A DNA stretch of 50,788 nucleotides, from positions 1-50,788 of the forward strand of contig JAGWRO010000088.1 in NCBI GenBank assembly GCA_028876495.1. Direction: 5' to 3'. Both the position numbers and the translations under genes were made by a program. The notes below the pieces were generated by a model. It saw nothing but the letters and a program-made list of their open reading frames with translations. It did not search any database and was not told the DNA's origin. Origin of the DNA: Bacteroidota bacterium. Lineage in GTDB: Bacteria > Bacteroidota > Bacteroidia > Chitinophagales > Chitinophagaceae. Positions within the stretch are counted from its first letter, which is position 1; each line of letters starts with the position of its first letter. Positions 1-8,471 of the stretch are shown here, one piece after another.

Positions 1-1805
1 CATAAATAGGAAGCGACTGTTCCGTCACTGTCATTGCCAATCCCGGTTAATATTGTACTGTCAGTAGGAAGGGTTACGGTTTGATCTGTTCCCGCATTGG
101 CGGTCGGTGGTTTGTTCGCAGCTGGATTTACTGTTATCTTAACGGTGTCTTTTCCTGTTGCACCTTTATCATCCTTAACTGTTAATTCGAATTGATAATT
201 TCCCTGCGTCAATCCTGTTACTATTGCCGTATCAGATAAACTGTTTGTTATAGTTGCAGCAATTCCGGAAATTTCTGACCATGAATATGAAGAAATGGTT
301 CCATCAACGTCTGAACCACTCCCAGACAAATTAATGCTGTTTGTTGGAAGATTGATCGTCTGATCTGACCCTGCATTAGCAACCGGAGGAATATTTGTCG
401 TTTTAACTGTAATTTGAGTGGTACTTGTTGCTGTTGCACCCTGGTTGTCTGTCACTATTAATTGGAATTGGTAAACCCCCTGAGCCAATCCAGAAAAAGT
501 GGTACTGGCATAATTTGGGTTATTAATTGTTCCCCCAGAAGGACCTGATAATTGGCTCCATTGATATGAAGAAATTGTTCCGTCAGGATCTGTACCACTG
601 CCAGATAATGTTACATTGTTGATTGGAAGTGTTACTGTTTGGTTCGAGCCTGCGTTTGCAGTGGGAGATTGGTTATTACCCAGTTGGTAAACATTAAACG
701 CTTCTGTTACCAACTGAAATTTCCTTCCTCTCCAAAGATCGTTTCCATTAACCATTGCACTGTTCCAGTCATATAAACCCCCAAACTTTACATAATCATC
801 CCAACTAGATGATCCTACTTGTCCGGTATTTCTATAATAAACCGTTGTCCCATCAACTTGTAATTGAAAGAAAGCTGTTTGACCAGGATAACCTTTCCCT
901 TCTCTCATTGTTAATCGTATGGTGTGTGCATTATCATAGAAAGTTGACAAATTACCTATGATATGATTCACAGTCACCAATCCACTTCCGTTATCATATA
1001 CATCACCGCTGATTAAGTTGCCATTTGCATCAAGATCAATCCCCCACACTGTTGGAACTTGGGTTCCTGAATGAATTTGCATAGTAGTTAAAATCTGATA
1101 CCAACTTGTCAGGTAATTATAGTTCTGGGGAAAATATCCTTTCCACTCGAATAAATAAGTGTGAGATGTATCAATAATAAAATCATAATTTGAAAGTCCT
1201 ATTTCAGCTCTTGGAAACCCGTCTGTACCTGCATAACCATCCTGTATAGTACTATAAATTTTTCCGTTTTGGTTATCAATTTGCAAGCCGTTTAACCTAT
1301 CTCTGAAAAGGTAAAAATGATTTGGTTCTGTTCCTGATTGACCATAATTCAGATCGCTTACAGGAAAATAACTTACGGTATCATGTCTGTCATTAATGAC
1401 GGATGCATTGTCAGACATCAGGAAAGTGTGGATCAAATTGCCCCCCGAAGGTGGTAAATCATAATCAACTTTAATCGCTACAACATCCGTTGCTGTAACA
1501 CCACCACTTGTAACAGCCAGTTGAAAATACCAAACCCCTTGCTTTAATCCTGTAACCGTAGTAACCGCCGATTGCGGCGAACTAATGGTGGCGCCACTTT
1601 TATAATCAGTTGAAACATCAGTCCATTGAAAGGTACCACCTGAACTGGCACTTCCGTCGAGTGTAACGCTTGATGATTGCGTCAGGTAGATTGTCTGGTC
1701 TGGACCTGCATTTGCCACCGGGCCTGCAATTACCTTTAACGGCTTACCGCTGGCATGGCGTGCAAACGAAAAGAAAATAAAGATAAATAGGAAAAGTAAT
1801 TTCAT
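1..1805 (-). CDS. Secreted multidomain protein with PKD-like repeats and a concanavalin-like (possible polysaccharide lyase) domain, C-terminus cut off by window
   Basis: The reading frame runs from ATG at 1805 off the left edge, about 601 codons, with no stop. An N-terminal signal peptide (MKLLFLFIFIFFSFARHA) marks it as exported. A first PKD-like repeat carries the ANAGPDQT signature of K319L-type repeats. A region of about 260 residues (roughly 1480-700) follows, with an R-A-E-I motif and a late conserved W-R-G-R motif, resembling concanavalin A-like polysaccharide lyases. At least three more PKD-like repeats follow, about 92 residues apart, each starting ANAGxxQTxxLP. PKD arrays usually act as spacers or glycan-binding modules on surface enzymes. 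The missing C-terminus might carry a type IX secretion signal; that cannot be seen. The repeats are secure; the lyase assignment is tentative. Confidence 0.72.
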   Translation of the reverse strand, partial: MKLLFLFIFIFFSFARHASGKPLKVIAGPVANAGPDQTIYLTQSSSVTLDGSASSGGTFQWTDVSTDYKSGATISSPQSAVTTVTGLKQGVWYFQLAVTSGGVTATDVVAIKVDYDLPPSGGNLIHTFLMSDNASVINDRHDTVSYFPVSDLNYGQSGTEPNHFYLFRDRLNGLQIDNQNGKIYSTIQDGYAGTDGFPRAEIGLSNYDFIIDTSHTYLFEWKGYFPQNYNYLTSWYQILTTMQIHSGTQVPTVWGIDLDANGNLISGDVYDNGSGLVTVNHIIGNLSTFYDNAHTIRLTMREGKGYPGQTAFFQLQVDGTTVYYRNTGQVGSSSWDDYVKFGGLYDWNSAMVNGNDLWRGRKFQLVTEAFNVYQLGNNQSPTANAGSNQTVTLPINNVTLSGSGTDPDGTISSYQWSQLSGPSGGTINNPNYASTTFSGLAQGVYQFQLIVTDNQGATATSTTQITVKTTNIPPVANAGSDQTINLPTNSINLSGSGSDVDGTISSYSWSEISGIAATITNSLSDTAIVTGLTQGNYQFELTVKDDKGATGKDTVKITVNPAANKPPTANAGTDQTVTLPTDSTILTGIGNDSDGTVASYL

Positions 1806-2420
1806 AGGTTTTCTCTGTAGCATAGGTGTGCTATTAGGATATTAGGATTAAAAGCTTTTCTTACACTCAATTCATAGTTTGAGTGGGATTTAAGACGGTT
1901 AGCGGATCAACTTAAATCTTTTCAATAACGATATTTTCTAAGGATTATTATACAAGCAGTATTACTTTCATTTTCTCGGATTTTGGGTTTTAACAGAGTT
2001 AAAAAAAATGGCATCTTAATTGACGATTGAGTTTTTCAATAATCAAAATGTAATTGATATTGCATTTATTCAATTTTTATGCCAAAACGTGAATTTTTGT
2101 CCAAAAAATTCCCCAGATATTCCACATTAAAATAACTTTTTGAGAATGAACAGATTAATATATAAAACACTTTTTTAATTGACAAAAAAAATTATAAATG
2201 GAACACATAATTTGAAATGAAAAATGCAGATAGTAAATTTTCAAAATCGTTCAGCTAAAATTTATTATTCAAAACTTCAATAATTTTATTCCACCAATAT
2301 AGAATGGTGCTTATAAAACAATTATTTTTACAGCTTAACATTTACAGTAGTAATTTATAGGAATTCGTCAATTTAAAAATAGCTTAAGATTAAAAAAATC
2401 AATCGAAATCAAATTTAATT
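1806..2420. other. Intergenic region between divergent genes, very AT-rich
   Basis: This 615 bp gap separates the divergent starts of the PKD protein and the deaminase gene. It contains long A/T runs and no open frame with coding character on either strand. No exact TAnnTTTG box at a convincing distance and no strong hairpin was found. It presumably contains both promoters. Confidence 0.5.
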
Positions 2421-4367
2421 ATGTCGCTTAACATCAATCTTTCAGATTCTCTTGAAAAAATACCTGTTGAAATATTTAAAACTCCCAAAGAAGGTTCTCG
2501 TTATGTAGCAGAACTTATTTCTGTTTTAATAAAAGAGAAGAATGCCCAGGGTAAAAAAGCCGTAATAGGCCTCGCAACTGGTTCTACGCCAAAATCGTTA
2601 TATGCTGAACTTGTAAGGATGCACAATGAAGAAGGATTGAGTTTTAAGAATGTGATCACTTTTAACCTCGACCAATATTATCCGATGGAAGCAGATGCGC
2701 TAAACAGCTATCACTATTTTATGCGCAAATATTTATTCGAACAAACAGATATTGATCCGCAAAATTATTTCCTTCCAAACGGGATGATCCCAAAAGATAA
2801 AATCAAAGAACACTGTGCCGATTATGAAAGAAAGATTGAAGAAGCAGGAGGTATTGATCTTCAAATTCTGGGGATAGGAGTAAACGGACACATTGGTTTT
2901 AATGAGCCTGGTTCGCCGATGTATTCTAAAACACGTTTAATCTCATTAGATAATTCTACAAGAATGGCCAATTCACAGGAATTCGGAAATATATCAGAAG
3001 TACCCAGAATGGCTATTACAATGGGAATAAGTACGATAATGAAATCGCGGCAAATTATCCTGATGGCCTGGGGGAAAACAAAAGCCCCTGTGATTCAGAA
3101 AGCTGTGGAAGGGAAGCCAACAGAAGAAATACCTGCTTCTTTGTTACAACACCATGATAATTGCTCATTTGTTCTGGATGAATTTGCAGCCTCAGACCTG
3201 ACAAGATTTAAATCCCCATGGCTTACCGGCGAATGCGAATGGAGCCCAAAAATGATCAAGAAAGCCGTTATTAACATGGCAATGCAATTAAATAAGCCTG
3301 TATTAAGCCTCACCGATCATGACTATAATGAATCAGGCCTAAGCGATTTATTGGTTGAGAAAGGAAATGCTTATGATATCAATCTTGAAGTATATTATAT
3401 GCTTCGCGATTCTATTACCGGCTGGCCCGGTGGTAAGCCCAACGCAGTAATGCCCAATCATCCGGAAAGAAGCGAACCCTATCCTAAAAGAGTCCTTATT
3501 TTTTCACCGCATCCTGATGATGATATTATTAGTATGGGAGGAACTTTTATGCGTCTGCATGACCAGGGCCATGATGTAAATGTTGCCTATCAAACAAGTG
3601 GAAACATTGCTGTTACCGATGAGTTTGTAACCAGGTTTCTGGATTTTGCTGTCGGCTTTGAAAAAATATTTCATATTGATGATACGATCAGCAGAAAAAT
3701 TCTTGACAATTCATCGATGTTTCTGAAAGATAAAAAATCAACGGAACAAGATAGCCCGGAAATAAGAGAAATAAAAGGATTGATACGCAGATGTGAAGCG
3801 CGTGCAACCTGCAAATATGTTGGCCTTACAGATGATCAAATCCATTTTATGAACCTGCCTTTTTATGAAACCGGAACCATTGAAAAAAAGCCAATGGGTC
3901 AAGAAGATGTAGATATAACGGTTGACCTTATGCGAAAAATAAAACCACAACAAATCTTTTGCGCAGGCGATCTTGCTGATCCGCATGGAACTCATAAAGT
4001 TTGTCTTGATATCATTCTTGCTGCCCTTGATGTAATTAAAAATGAAGAAGGTGGAGAATGGTTGAAGGATTGTTATGTATGGCTTTATAAGGGTGCATGG
4101 GAAGAATGGGAAATCAGCGAAATAGAAATGGCTGTTCCTATGAGTCCTGAACAGGTAAGAAAAAAACGTTACGGCATTTTCATTCACCAGTCACAAAAAG
4201 ACTCCGTCCCTTTCCAGGGAAGTGACGAGCGCGAATTTTGGCAAAGAGCAGAAGAGAGAAATGCGAATACTGCCAATTTGTATGCAAGCCTGGGGCTAAC
4301 AAAGTACGCTGCAATAGAAGCATTTGTAAGATTAAAAACTGCTTTGAAAGATAAGGATTTACAGTAG
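2421..4367 (+). CDS. nagB: Glucosamine-6-phosphate deaminase (NagB) fused to a PIG-L/LmbE deacetylase domain
   Basis: The N-terminal part (about residues 15-270) is a NagB isomerase/deaminase converting glucosamine-6-P to fructose-6-P and ammonia. Visible signatures are ATGSTP (phosphate loop), NLDQY with D84, and GVNGHIGFNEP with H157 and E162. The C-terminal part (from about residue 350) is a PIG-L zinc deacetylase domain with the SPHPDDD motif (H364, D366-D368) and a second metal motif DPHGTH (H522, H525), so both halves look active. At 648 residues it is over twice the length of E. coli NagB (266). Such fusions recur in Bacteroidota as far as I know. A plausible but unproven reading is that one polypeptide deacetylates and then deaminates an amino sugar. 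It is cytoplasmic (no signal peptide) and converges on the permease gene 21 bp away. Confidence 0.9.
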   Translation: MSLNINLSDSLEKIPVEIFKTPKEGSRYVAELISVLIKEKNAQGKKAVIGLATGSTPKSLYAELVRMHNEEGLSFKNVITFNLDQYYPMEADALNSYHYFMRKYLFEQTDIDPQNYFLPNGMIPKDKIKEHCADYERKIEEAGGIDLQILGIGVNGHIGFNEPGSPMYSKTRLISLDNSTRMANSQEFGNISEVPRMAITMGISTIMKSRQIILMAWGKTKAPVIQKAVEGKPTEEIPASLLQHHDNCSFVLDEFAASDLTRFKSPWLTGECEWSPKMIKKAVINMAMQLNKPVLSLTDHDYNESGLSDLLVEKGNAYDINLEVYYMLRDSITGWPGGKPNAVMPNHPERSEPYPKRVLIFSPHPDDDIISMGGTFMRLHDQGHDVNVAYQTSGNIAVTDEFVTRFLDFAVGFEKIFHIDDTISRKILDNSSMFLKDKKSTEQDSPEIREIKGLIRRCEARATCKYVGLTDDQIHFMNLPFYETGTIEKKPMGQEDVDITVDLMRKIKPQQIFCAGDLADPHGTHKVCLDIILAALDVIKNEEGGEWLKDCYVWLYKGAWEEWEISEIEMAVPMSPEQVRKKRYGIFIHQSQKDSVPFQGSDEREFWQRAEERNANTANLYASLGLTKYAAIEAFVRLKTALKDKDLQ

Positions 4368-4388
4368 ACCAACTTTAAAACCTGATTA

Positions 4389-6122
4389 TTATTTTATAAT
4401 ATCCTGCTCAGATAATTTACTGTGTTTTCGGCTATAAAGGAAATAAATAACCAACCCGATAATAAGCCAGATTAAAAAGCGCAACCAGTTAGTGTAGCCT
4501 AATTCGGTCATTAAATAAAAACAACTGGCAAGCCCAAGGACCGGGATAAGTGAAAGTTTTTTTATGAAGGAAGCAACTGTTAAGCCAATTGAAAGAATTA
4601 TAAACAAAAAGAAAGGTAACTTATCCCTGAAAAGCTCCCATCCGGCAGAAAAATCAAAAAGGCCAATAAAATTTTTCCAAAAGATAATAACGCCAACAAT
4701 AAACAGAACCGGCACAATAAATTGGGAGCTAATATAGGGGATTTTAAATTTGGGTGCGGCTTCTCCCTCCTCTCTTTTAGGTAGTAAAAGTACCCCACCA
4801 CAAACAAGTACAAAGGCAAACAAAGTACCGATACTTGTTAAATCTGTTACTTCAGTGAGGTTTAAAAATAAAGCCGGTATTGCTACAAAAAGACCGGTTA
4901 CAATTGTTGCAAATGAAGGCGTTTTATATTTAGGATGAATTCGGCTGAAAGCCTTTGGCAACAAACCATCACGGCTCATGCTCATCCATATCCTTGGCTG
5001 TCCCATTTGAAAAACCAATAATACACTGGCAGTGGCAATTACCGCACTAAATGAAATGATATAGCTGATCTTGTCAAGCCCGATTCTTTTAAAAACAAAG
5101 GCCAGCGGATCGCCCACCTGTAAATCTTTATAAGAAACCATCCCTGTTAAAACCAGCGCAATCGCAATATAAAGAATCGTACATATTATTAGAGAATAAA
5201 TCATTCCCCGCGGAAGATCTCTTTGAGGATTTTCACATTCTTCCGCCGTGGTTGAGATGGCATCAAAACCAATGTAAGCAAAGAAAACCGCAGAAACGCC
5301 TTTCATCATTCCTCCGAATCCGTTTGGCAAAAAAGGACTCCAATTTTCGGGTGCCACATAAAAACAACCAATAGCAATTACTGCGATCAGGATAATGATC
5401 TTAAAGCCAACCATCATATTAGTTGCTTTCCTTGTTTCTTTTATACCGGTGTAAACCAACCAGGTTATAAAGAAAACAATGGCTAATGCCGGAATATCGG
5501 CGATCAATTTAAAATTTCCAATGTGAGGCGCATTTACCCAGGCAGCATAACCTTCACGTATATTTTGTGGAAGACTTTCCAAAGTTCCTCCTTTTAATAA
5601 TGACGTACTCGCTTCCCTGAAGGCCCTTGAGGCGCTCAAATAGTCTGTGGTTAAAAAAGACGGAACATGAATATGTAATCCTTCCAAAAGATTTACAAAA
5701 TACTGGCTCCATGAAATGGCTACAGCAATATTTCCGATTGCATATTCCATCAATAAATCCCACCCGATGATCCATGCAACCAATTCTCCAAAAGATGCAT
5801 AAGCATAAGTGTAAGCGCTTCCACTTACAGGGATCCGTGAAGCAAACTCGGCGTAGCACAAGGCCGAAAATCCGCAACAAATTGCCGTAAGTACAAATAA
5901 AATCGAAACACCCGGTCCGCCTTCAAATGATGCATTCCCGATGGTGGAAAATATACCGGCACCTACCACCGCCGCAATTCCCATAGCAGTAAGATCCTTC
6001 ACCCGCAGTACTTTATTTAAGCCTGAAGCCGAATGAGTGGCATCGGAAAGGCCTGATTGGGCATCTTTTAAAATTGAGGCAATACTTTTTTTCCGAAAGA
6101 GAGGATGAGACATATTTGGCAA
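4389..6122 (-). CDS. APC-superfamily amino acid permease (cationic amino acid transporter type)
   Basis: This 577-residue polytopic membrane protein has about 12-14 hydrophobic segments. The TM1 signature GIAAVVGAGIFSTIG and the downstream IPVSGSAYTYAYASFGE block are typical of the APC superfamily, close to the YfnA/CAT group. It probably imports amino acids by proton symport; the substrate cannot be read from sequence. An alternative start is the Met at residue 4 (MSHPLF). A hydrophilic N-terminal tail of about 40 residues precedes TM1. It is monocistronic and convergent with the NagB fusion gene. Confidence 0.88.
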   Translation of the reverse strand: MPNMSHPLFRKKSIASILKDAQSGLSDATHSASGLNKVLRVKDLTAMGIAAVVGAGIFSTIGNASFEGGPGVSILFVLTAICCGFSALCYAEFASRIPVSGSAYTYAYASFGELVAWIIGWDLLMEYAIGNIAVAISWSQYFVNLLEGLHIHVPSFLTTDYLSASRAFREASTSLLKGGTLESLPQNIREGYAAWVNAPHIGNFKLIADIPALAIVFFITWLVYTGIKETRKATNMMVGFKIIILIAVIAIGCFYVAPENWSPFLPNGFGGMMKGVSAVFFAYIGFDAISTTAEECENPQRDLPRGMIYSLIICTILYIAIALVLTGMVSYKDLQVGDPLAFVFKRIGLDKISYIISFSAVIATASVLLVFQMGQPRIWMSMSRDGLLPKAFSRIHPKYKTPSFATIVTGLFVAIPALFLNLTEVTDLTSIGTLFAFVLVCGGVLLLPKREEGEAAPKFKIPYISSQFIVPVLFIVGVIIFWKNFIGLFDFSAGWELFRDKLPFFLFIILSIGLTVASFIKKLSLIPVLGLASCFYLMTELGYTNWLRFLIWLIIGLVIYFLYSRKHSKLSEQDIIK

Positions 6123-6383
6123 ACTTTAGACAACTAAAAATATCAAAATAATTTTAAATGGCTTTTTACAAAGAGCGGGAAAGATAAAGAGACAAACGCT
6201 AAAAATAAGAAGCAAAGACAAAAATTATTTTTTCACCTAGCCAAAGCACGAAGCCAAAACAAAAATTCATCTTATTGGTTGGCCTGCTGAAATTTAATAA
6301 ACATTATTGGCAAGGCTATTGTGATAATTAAGCTACTCACACAAAAAGAACAATAAATTAATAACCTTTAAAAAGATAAACCG

Positions 6384-6947
6384 ATGTCAACAAAAACAAA
6401 ATGGGAGATAGACAGCAGCCACAGCGAAATCGCCTTTAAAGTAAAACACCTGATGCTAATCAATGTAAAAGGGGTTTTTACAGAATACAACTCAAGTATT
6501 TATACAACCGGCGATGATTTAAACACAGCGGAAATCGATTTTTGGATGAATCCTAATTCATTAAAAACAAATGACGAAAAACGCGATGAGCATTTAAGAA
6601 GTGTAGATTTTTTTGACACAAAAAATCATAAAGAAATCACTTTCAGATCCAACACGGTGGAAAAAAAAGAGGATAACCAATATGAAATGTGGGGCGATTT
6701 AACCATAAAAGGGATAACTAAAAGAATAAAACTGGATGTGGAATCTAGTGGAATACAGAAGGATCCGTGGGGCAATGAAGTCGCCGGTATAACCGTAACA
6801 GGAAAATTAAACAGGAAAGATTGGGAACTGAATTGGAATACAGCACTGGAAAGTGGTGGTGTTTTAGTAGGCGACACCGTAAACATCTCCTGTGAACTTG
6901 AATTAAAGAAGCAAGTGGAAGAGCCGGTAGCGCAAAGTTCTAAATAA
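6384..6947 (+). CDS. YceI family protein (lipocalin-like isoprenoid-binding)
   Basis: The 187-residue protein opens with WEIDSSHSEIAFKVKHLMLINVKGVF, the usual YceI start, followed by the conserved FWMNPNSLKTNDEKRDEHLRS and ITFRS blocks. YceI proteins form a beta-barrel that binds long polyisoprenoids such as quinone precursors. Unlike E. coli YceI there is no signal peptide, so it is probably cytoplasmic. The last 15 residues form a low-complexity tail. It appears monocistronic. The physiological role is inferred from family membership only. Confidence 0.9.
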   Translation: MSTKTKWEIDSSHSEIAFKVKHLMLINVKGVFTEYNSSIYTTGDDLNTAEIDFWMNPNSLKTNDEKRDEHLRSVDFFDTKNHKEITFRSNTVEKKEDNQYEMWGDLTIKGITKRIKLDVESSGIQKDPWGNEVAGITVTGKLNRKDWELNWNTALESGGVLVGDTVNISCELELKKQVEEPVAQSSK

Positions 6948-7060
6948 AAAATAAACTTGTAATACGCTTCTTTAGTATTATTCAAAAAAAATGTAAAGTC
7001 TATTCAGTAAGATTGTAAAAAACAGTAAAGCTCCTACAGTTTTTTTAGTATAAGGCAATA

Positions 7061-7120
7061 TATGGCTAGTGTATGGCTAAGGTATGGATGGTGTATGGAT
7101 AGTGTATGAGGAGTGTATGA
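7061..7120. repeat. 11-bp tandem repeat, five units plus a partial
   Basis: Five consecutive 11-bp units begin at 7061, 7072, 7083, 7094 and 7105 and a partial sixth at 7116. Each starts TATGG or TATGA; the consensus is close to TATGGATAGTG. The period is near one helical turn. No hairpin is associated. Confidence 0.9.
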
Positions 7121-7389
7121 ATTCAGTTTCTGGGAGGGTACTTGTCTCGCCCTTCAAATCAAATGTTTTCAATTCTAAAAAGATAAAAAAGTAACCGCCC
7201 TAATGAACTTATAAATCCCGTGGACATGATGTGAGAATTCTTTTGAAAATTTATCAATTAAAATCTTTTGCAGCTTTAGCTTCAGAAAAAATTACTAGCT
7301 AAAGCTGTTTTATTTTAGAAAATTTTTAATATAAAATCTATAATTTTATATAGAGAAAATGATCTTTTAAATTAATAATTCTAAATGTG

Positions 7390-7397
7390 TATTTTTG
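7390..7397 (+). promoter_or_regulatory. Putative -7 promoter element (TAnnTTTG) of pfkA-pyk
   Basis: TATTTTTG matches the Bacteroidota -7 consensus exactly. It would give a leader of about 40 nt before the pfkA start. No good -33 TTTG was found at the right spacing. Confidence 0.5.
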
Positions 7398-7445
7398 GCG
7401 CATTTTTAAAAGGAAAAACTAATTTAAAAGGTAATTTTTAAAATC

Positions 7446-8426
7446 TTGGAAAGTAAAGTAACAAAAATCGGAGTGCTCACATCAGGTGGCGATGCACCCG
7501 GCATGAATGCAGCCATCAGGGCTGTGGTTCGCACCGGCATTTATCATAAATTAGAAGTATATGGTATAATGCGAGGTTATATGGGAATGATTGACAACGA
7601 TATTTTTAAAATGGAAAGTAAAAGTGTCGCCAATATTATCCAACGGGGCGGCACCATTTTAAAAACAGCACGGTGTAAAGAATTTTTTACTGCTGAAGGA
7701 AGAAAAAAAGGATATGAAAGTCTGAAAAAACATGGTATCAATGGCCTGGTTATAATTGGCGGTGACGGATCATTCCGGGGTGCTCAAATTTTCAGTCACG
7801 AGTTTGATATTCCATGCATTGGCCTCCCAGGTACCATTGATAAGGATATTGCAGGAACTGATTTTACCATCGGTTTTGATACCGCTGTAAATACCGCTGT
7901 TGAAGCAATCGACAAGGTCAGAGATACTGCTGATGCACACGACAGGCTTTTCATTATTGAAGTAATGGGCCGTGATTCCGGATACATTGCTTTGCATAGC
8001 GGAATTGCTACCGGCGCTGAAAACATTCTTATTCCTGAACAGAAAACAGATGTAGAAGGTGTTATAACGGCATTAATGGAAAAGCATGGCCGCAAAAAAC
8101 TGGTAAATATTATCGTTGTGGCTGAAGGAGAATCTTTTGGTGCGGTTGAATTGGGAAAAGTAATTACGGAAAGACTTCCAGAACAGGAAGTTAGAGTAAC
8201 AATTCTTGGTCATATACAACGCGGAGGCTCACCTACCTGTTTCGACAGGTTAATTGCAAGTCGAATGGGATACGCTGCCGTCGAATGCCTTAGAGAAGAA
8301 AGATTTAATGTTTTTGTAGGTATTTTAAACAATAAAATGCACTATATCCCTCTTGACCAGGCTGTAAAAAAGAAACAAAAAATAAGTGAAGACTGGATGA
8401 AAATTGTAAAAATTCTATCCAGTTAA
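7446..8426 (+). CDS. pfkA: ATP-dependent 6-phosphofructokinase
   Basis: The 326-residue enzyme phosphorylates fructose-6-P to fructose-1,6-bisP, the committing step of glycolysis. Motifs present are TSGGDAPGMNAAIR (ATP loop), IGGDGSFRGA and PGTIDKDIAGTD, with D132 as likely catalytic base and D134 next to it. MGRDSGYIAL and LGHIQRGGSPT for substrate and effector binding follow. Gly after GGDG supports ATP rather than pyrophosphate use. The start is TTG at 7446: there is no in-frame ATG between the upstream region and the ATP loop, and length from TTG fits the family (about 320). Pyruvate kinase follows 45 bp downstream, so the two glycolytic kinases are probably co-transcribed. Confidence 0.95.
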   Translation: MESKVTKIGVLTSGGDAPGMNAAIRAVVRTGIYHKLEVYGIMRGYMGMIDNDIFKMESKSVANIIQRGGTILKTARCKEFFTAEGRKKGYESLKKHGINGLVIIGGDGSFRGAQIFSHEFDIPCIGLPGTIDKDIAGTDFTIGFDTAVNTAVEAIDKVRDTADAHDRLFIIEVMGRDSGYIALHSGIATGAENILIPEQKTDVEGVITALMEKHGRKKLVNIIVVAEGESFGAVELGKVITERLPEQEVRVTILGHIQRGGSPTCFDRLIASRMGYAAVECLREERFNVFVGILNNKMHYIPLDQAVKKKQKISEDWMKIVKILSS

Positions 8427-8471
8427 ATTGTAAAAATCCTGGTAGTTCATATCTTAAATTTAAAAAAACCA

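Larger units (their letters stand above)
6948..7445. other. Intergenic region upstream of pfkA
   Basis: This gap of about 500 bp holds the 11-bp tandem repeat at 7061-7115, then AT-rich sequence and the pfkA promoter candidate at 7390-7397. I see no coding frame. Confidence 0.6.

Noticed and set aside
3738-4187. 149-codon antisense frame inside nagB
   Set aside because: It lies opposite the conserved PIG-L domain and has no recognisable domain or upstream signal.
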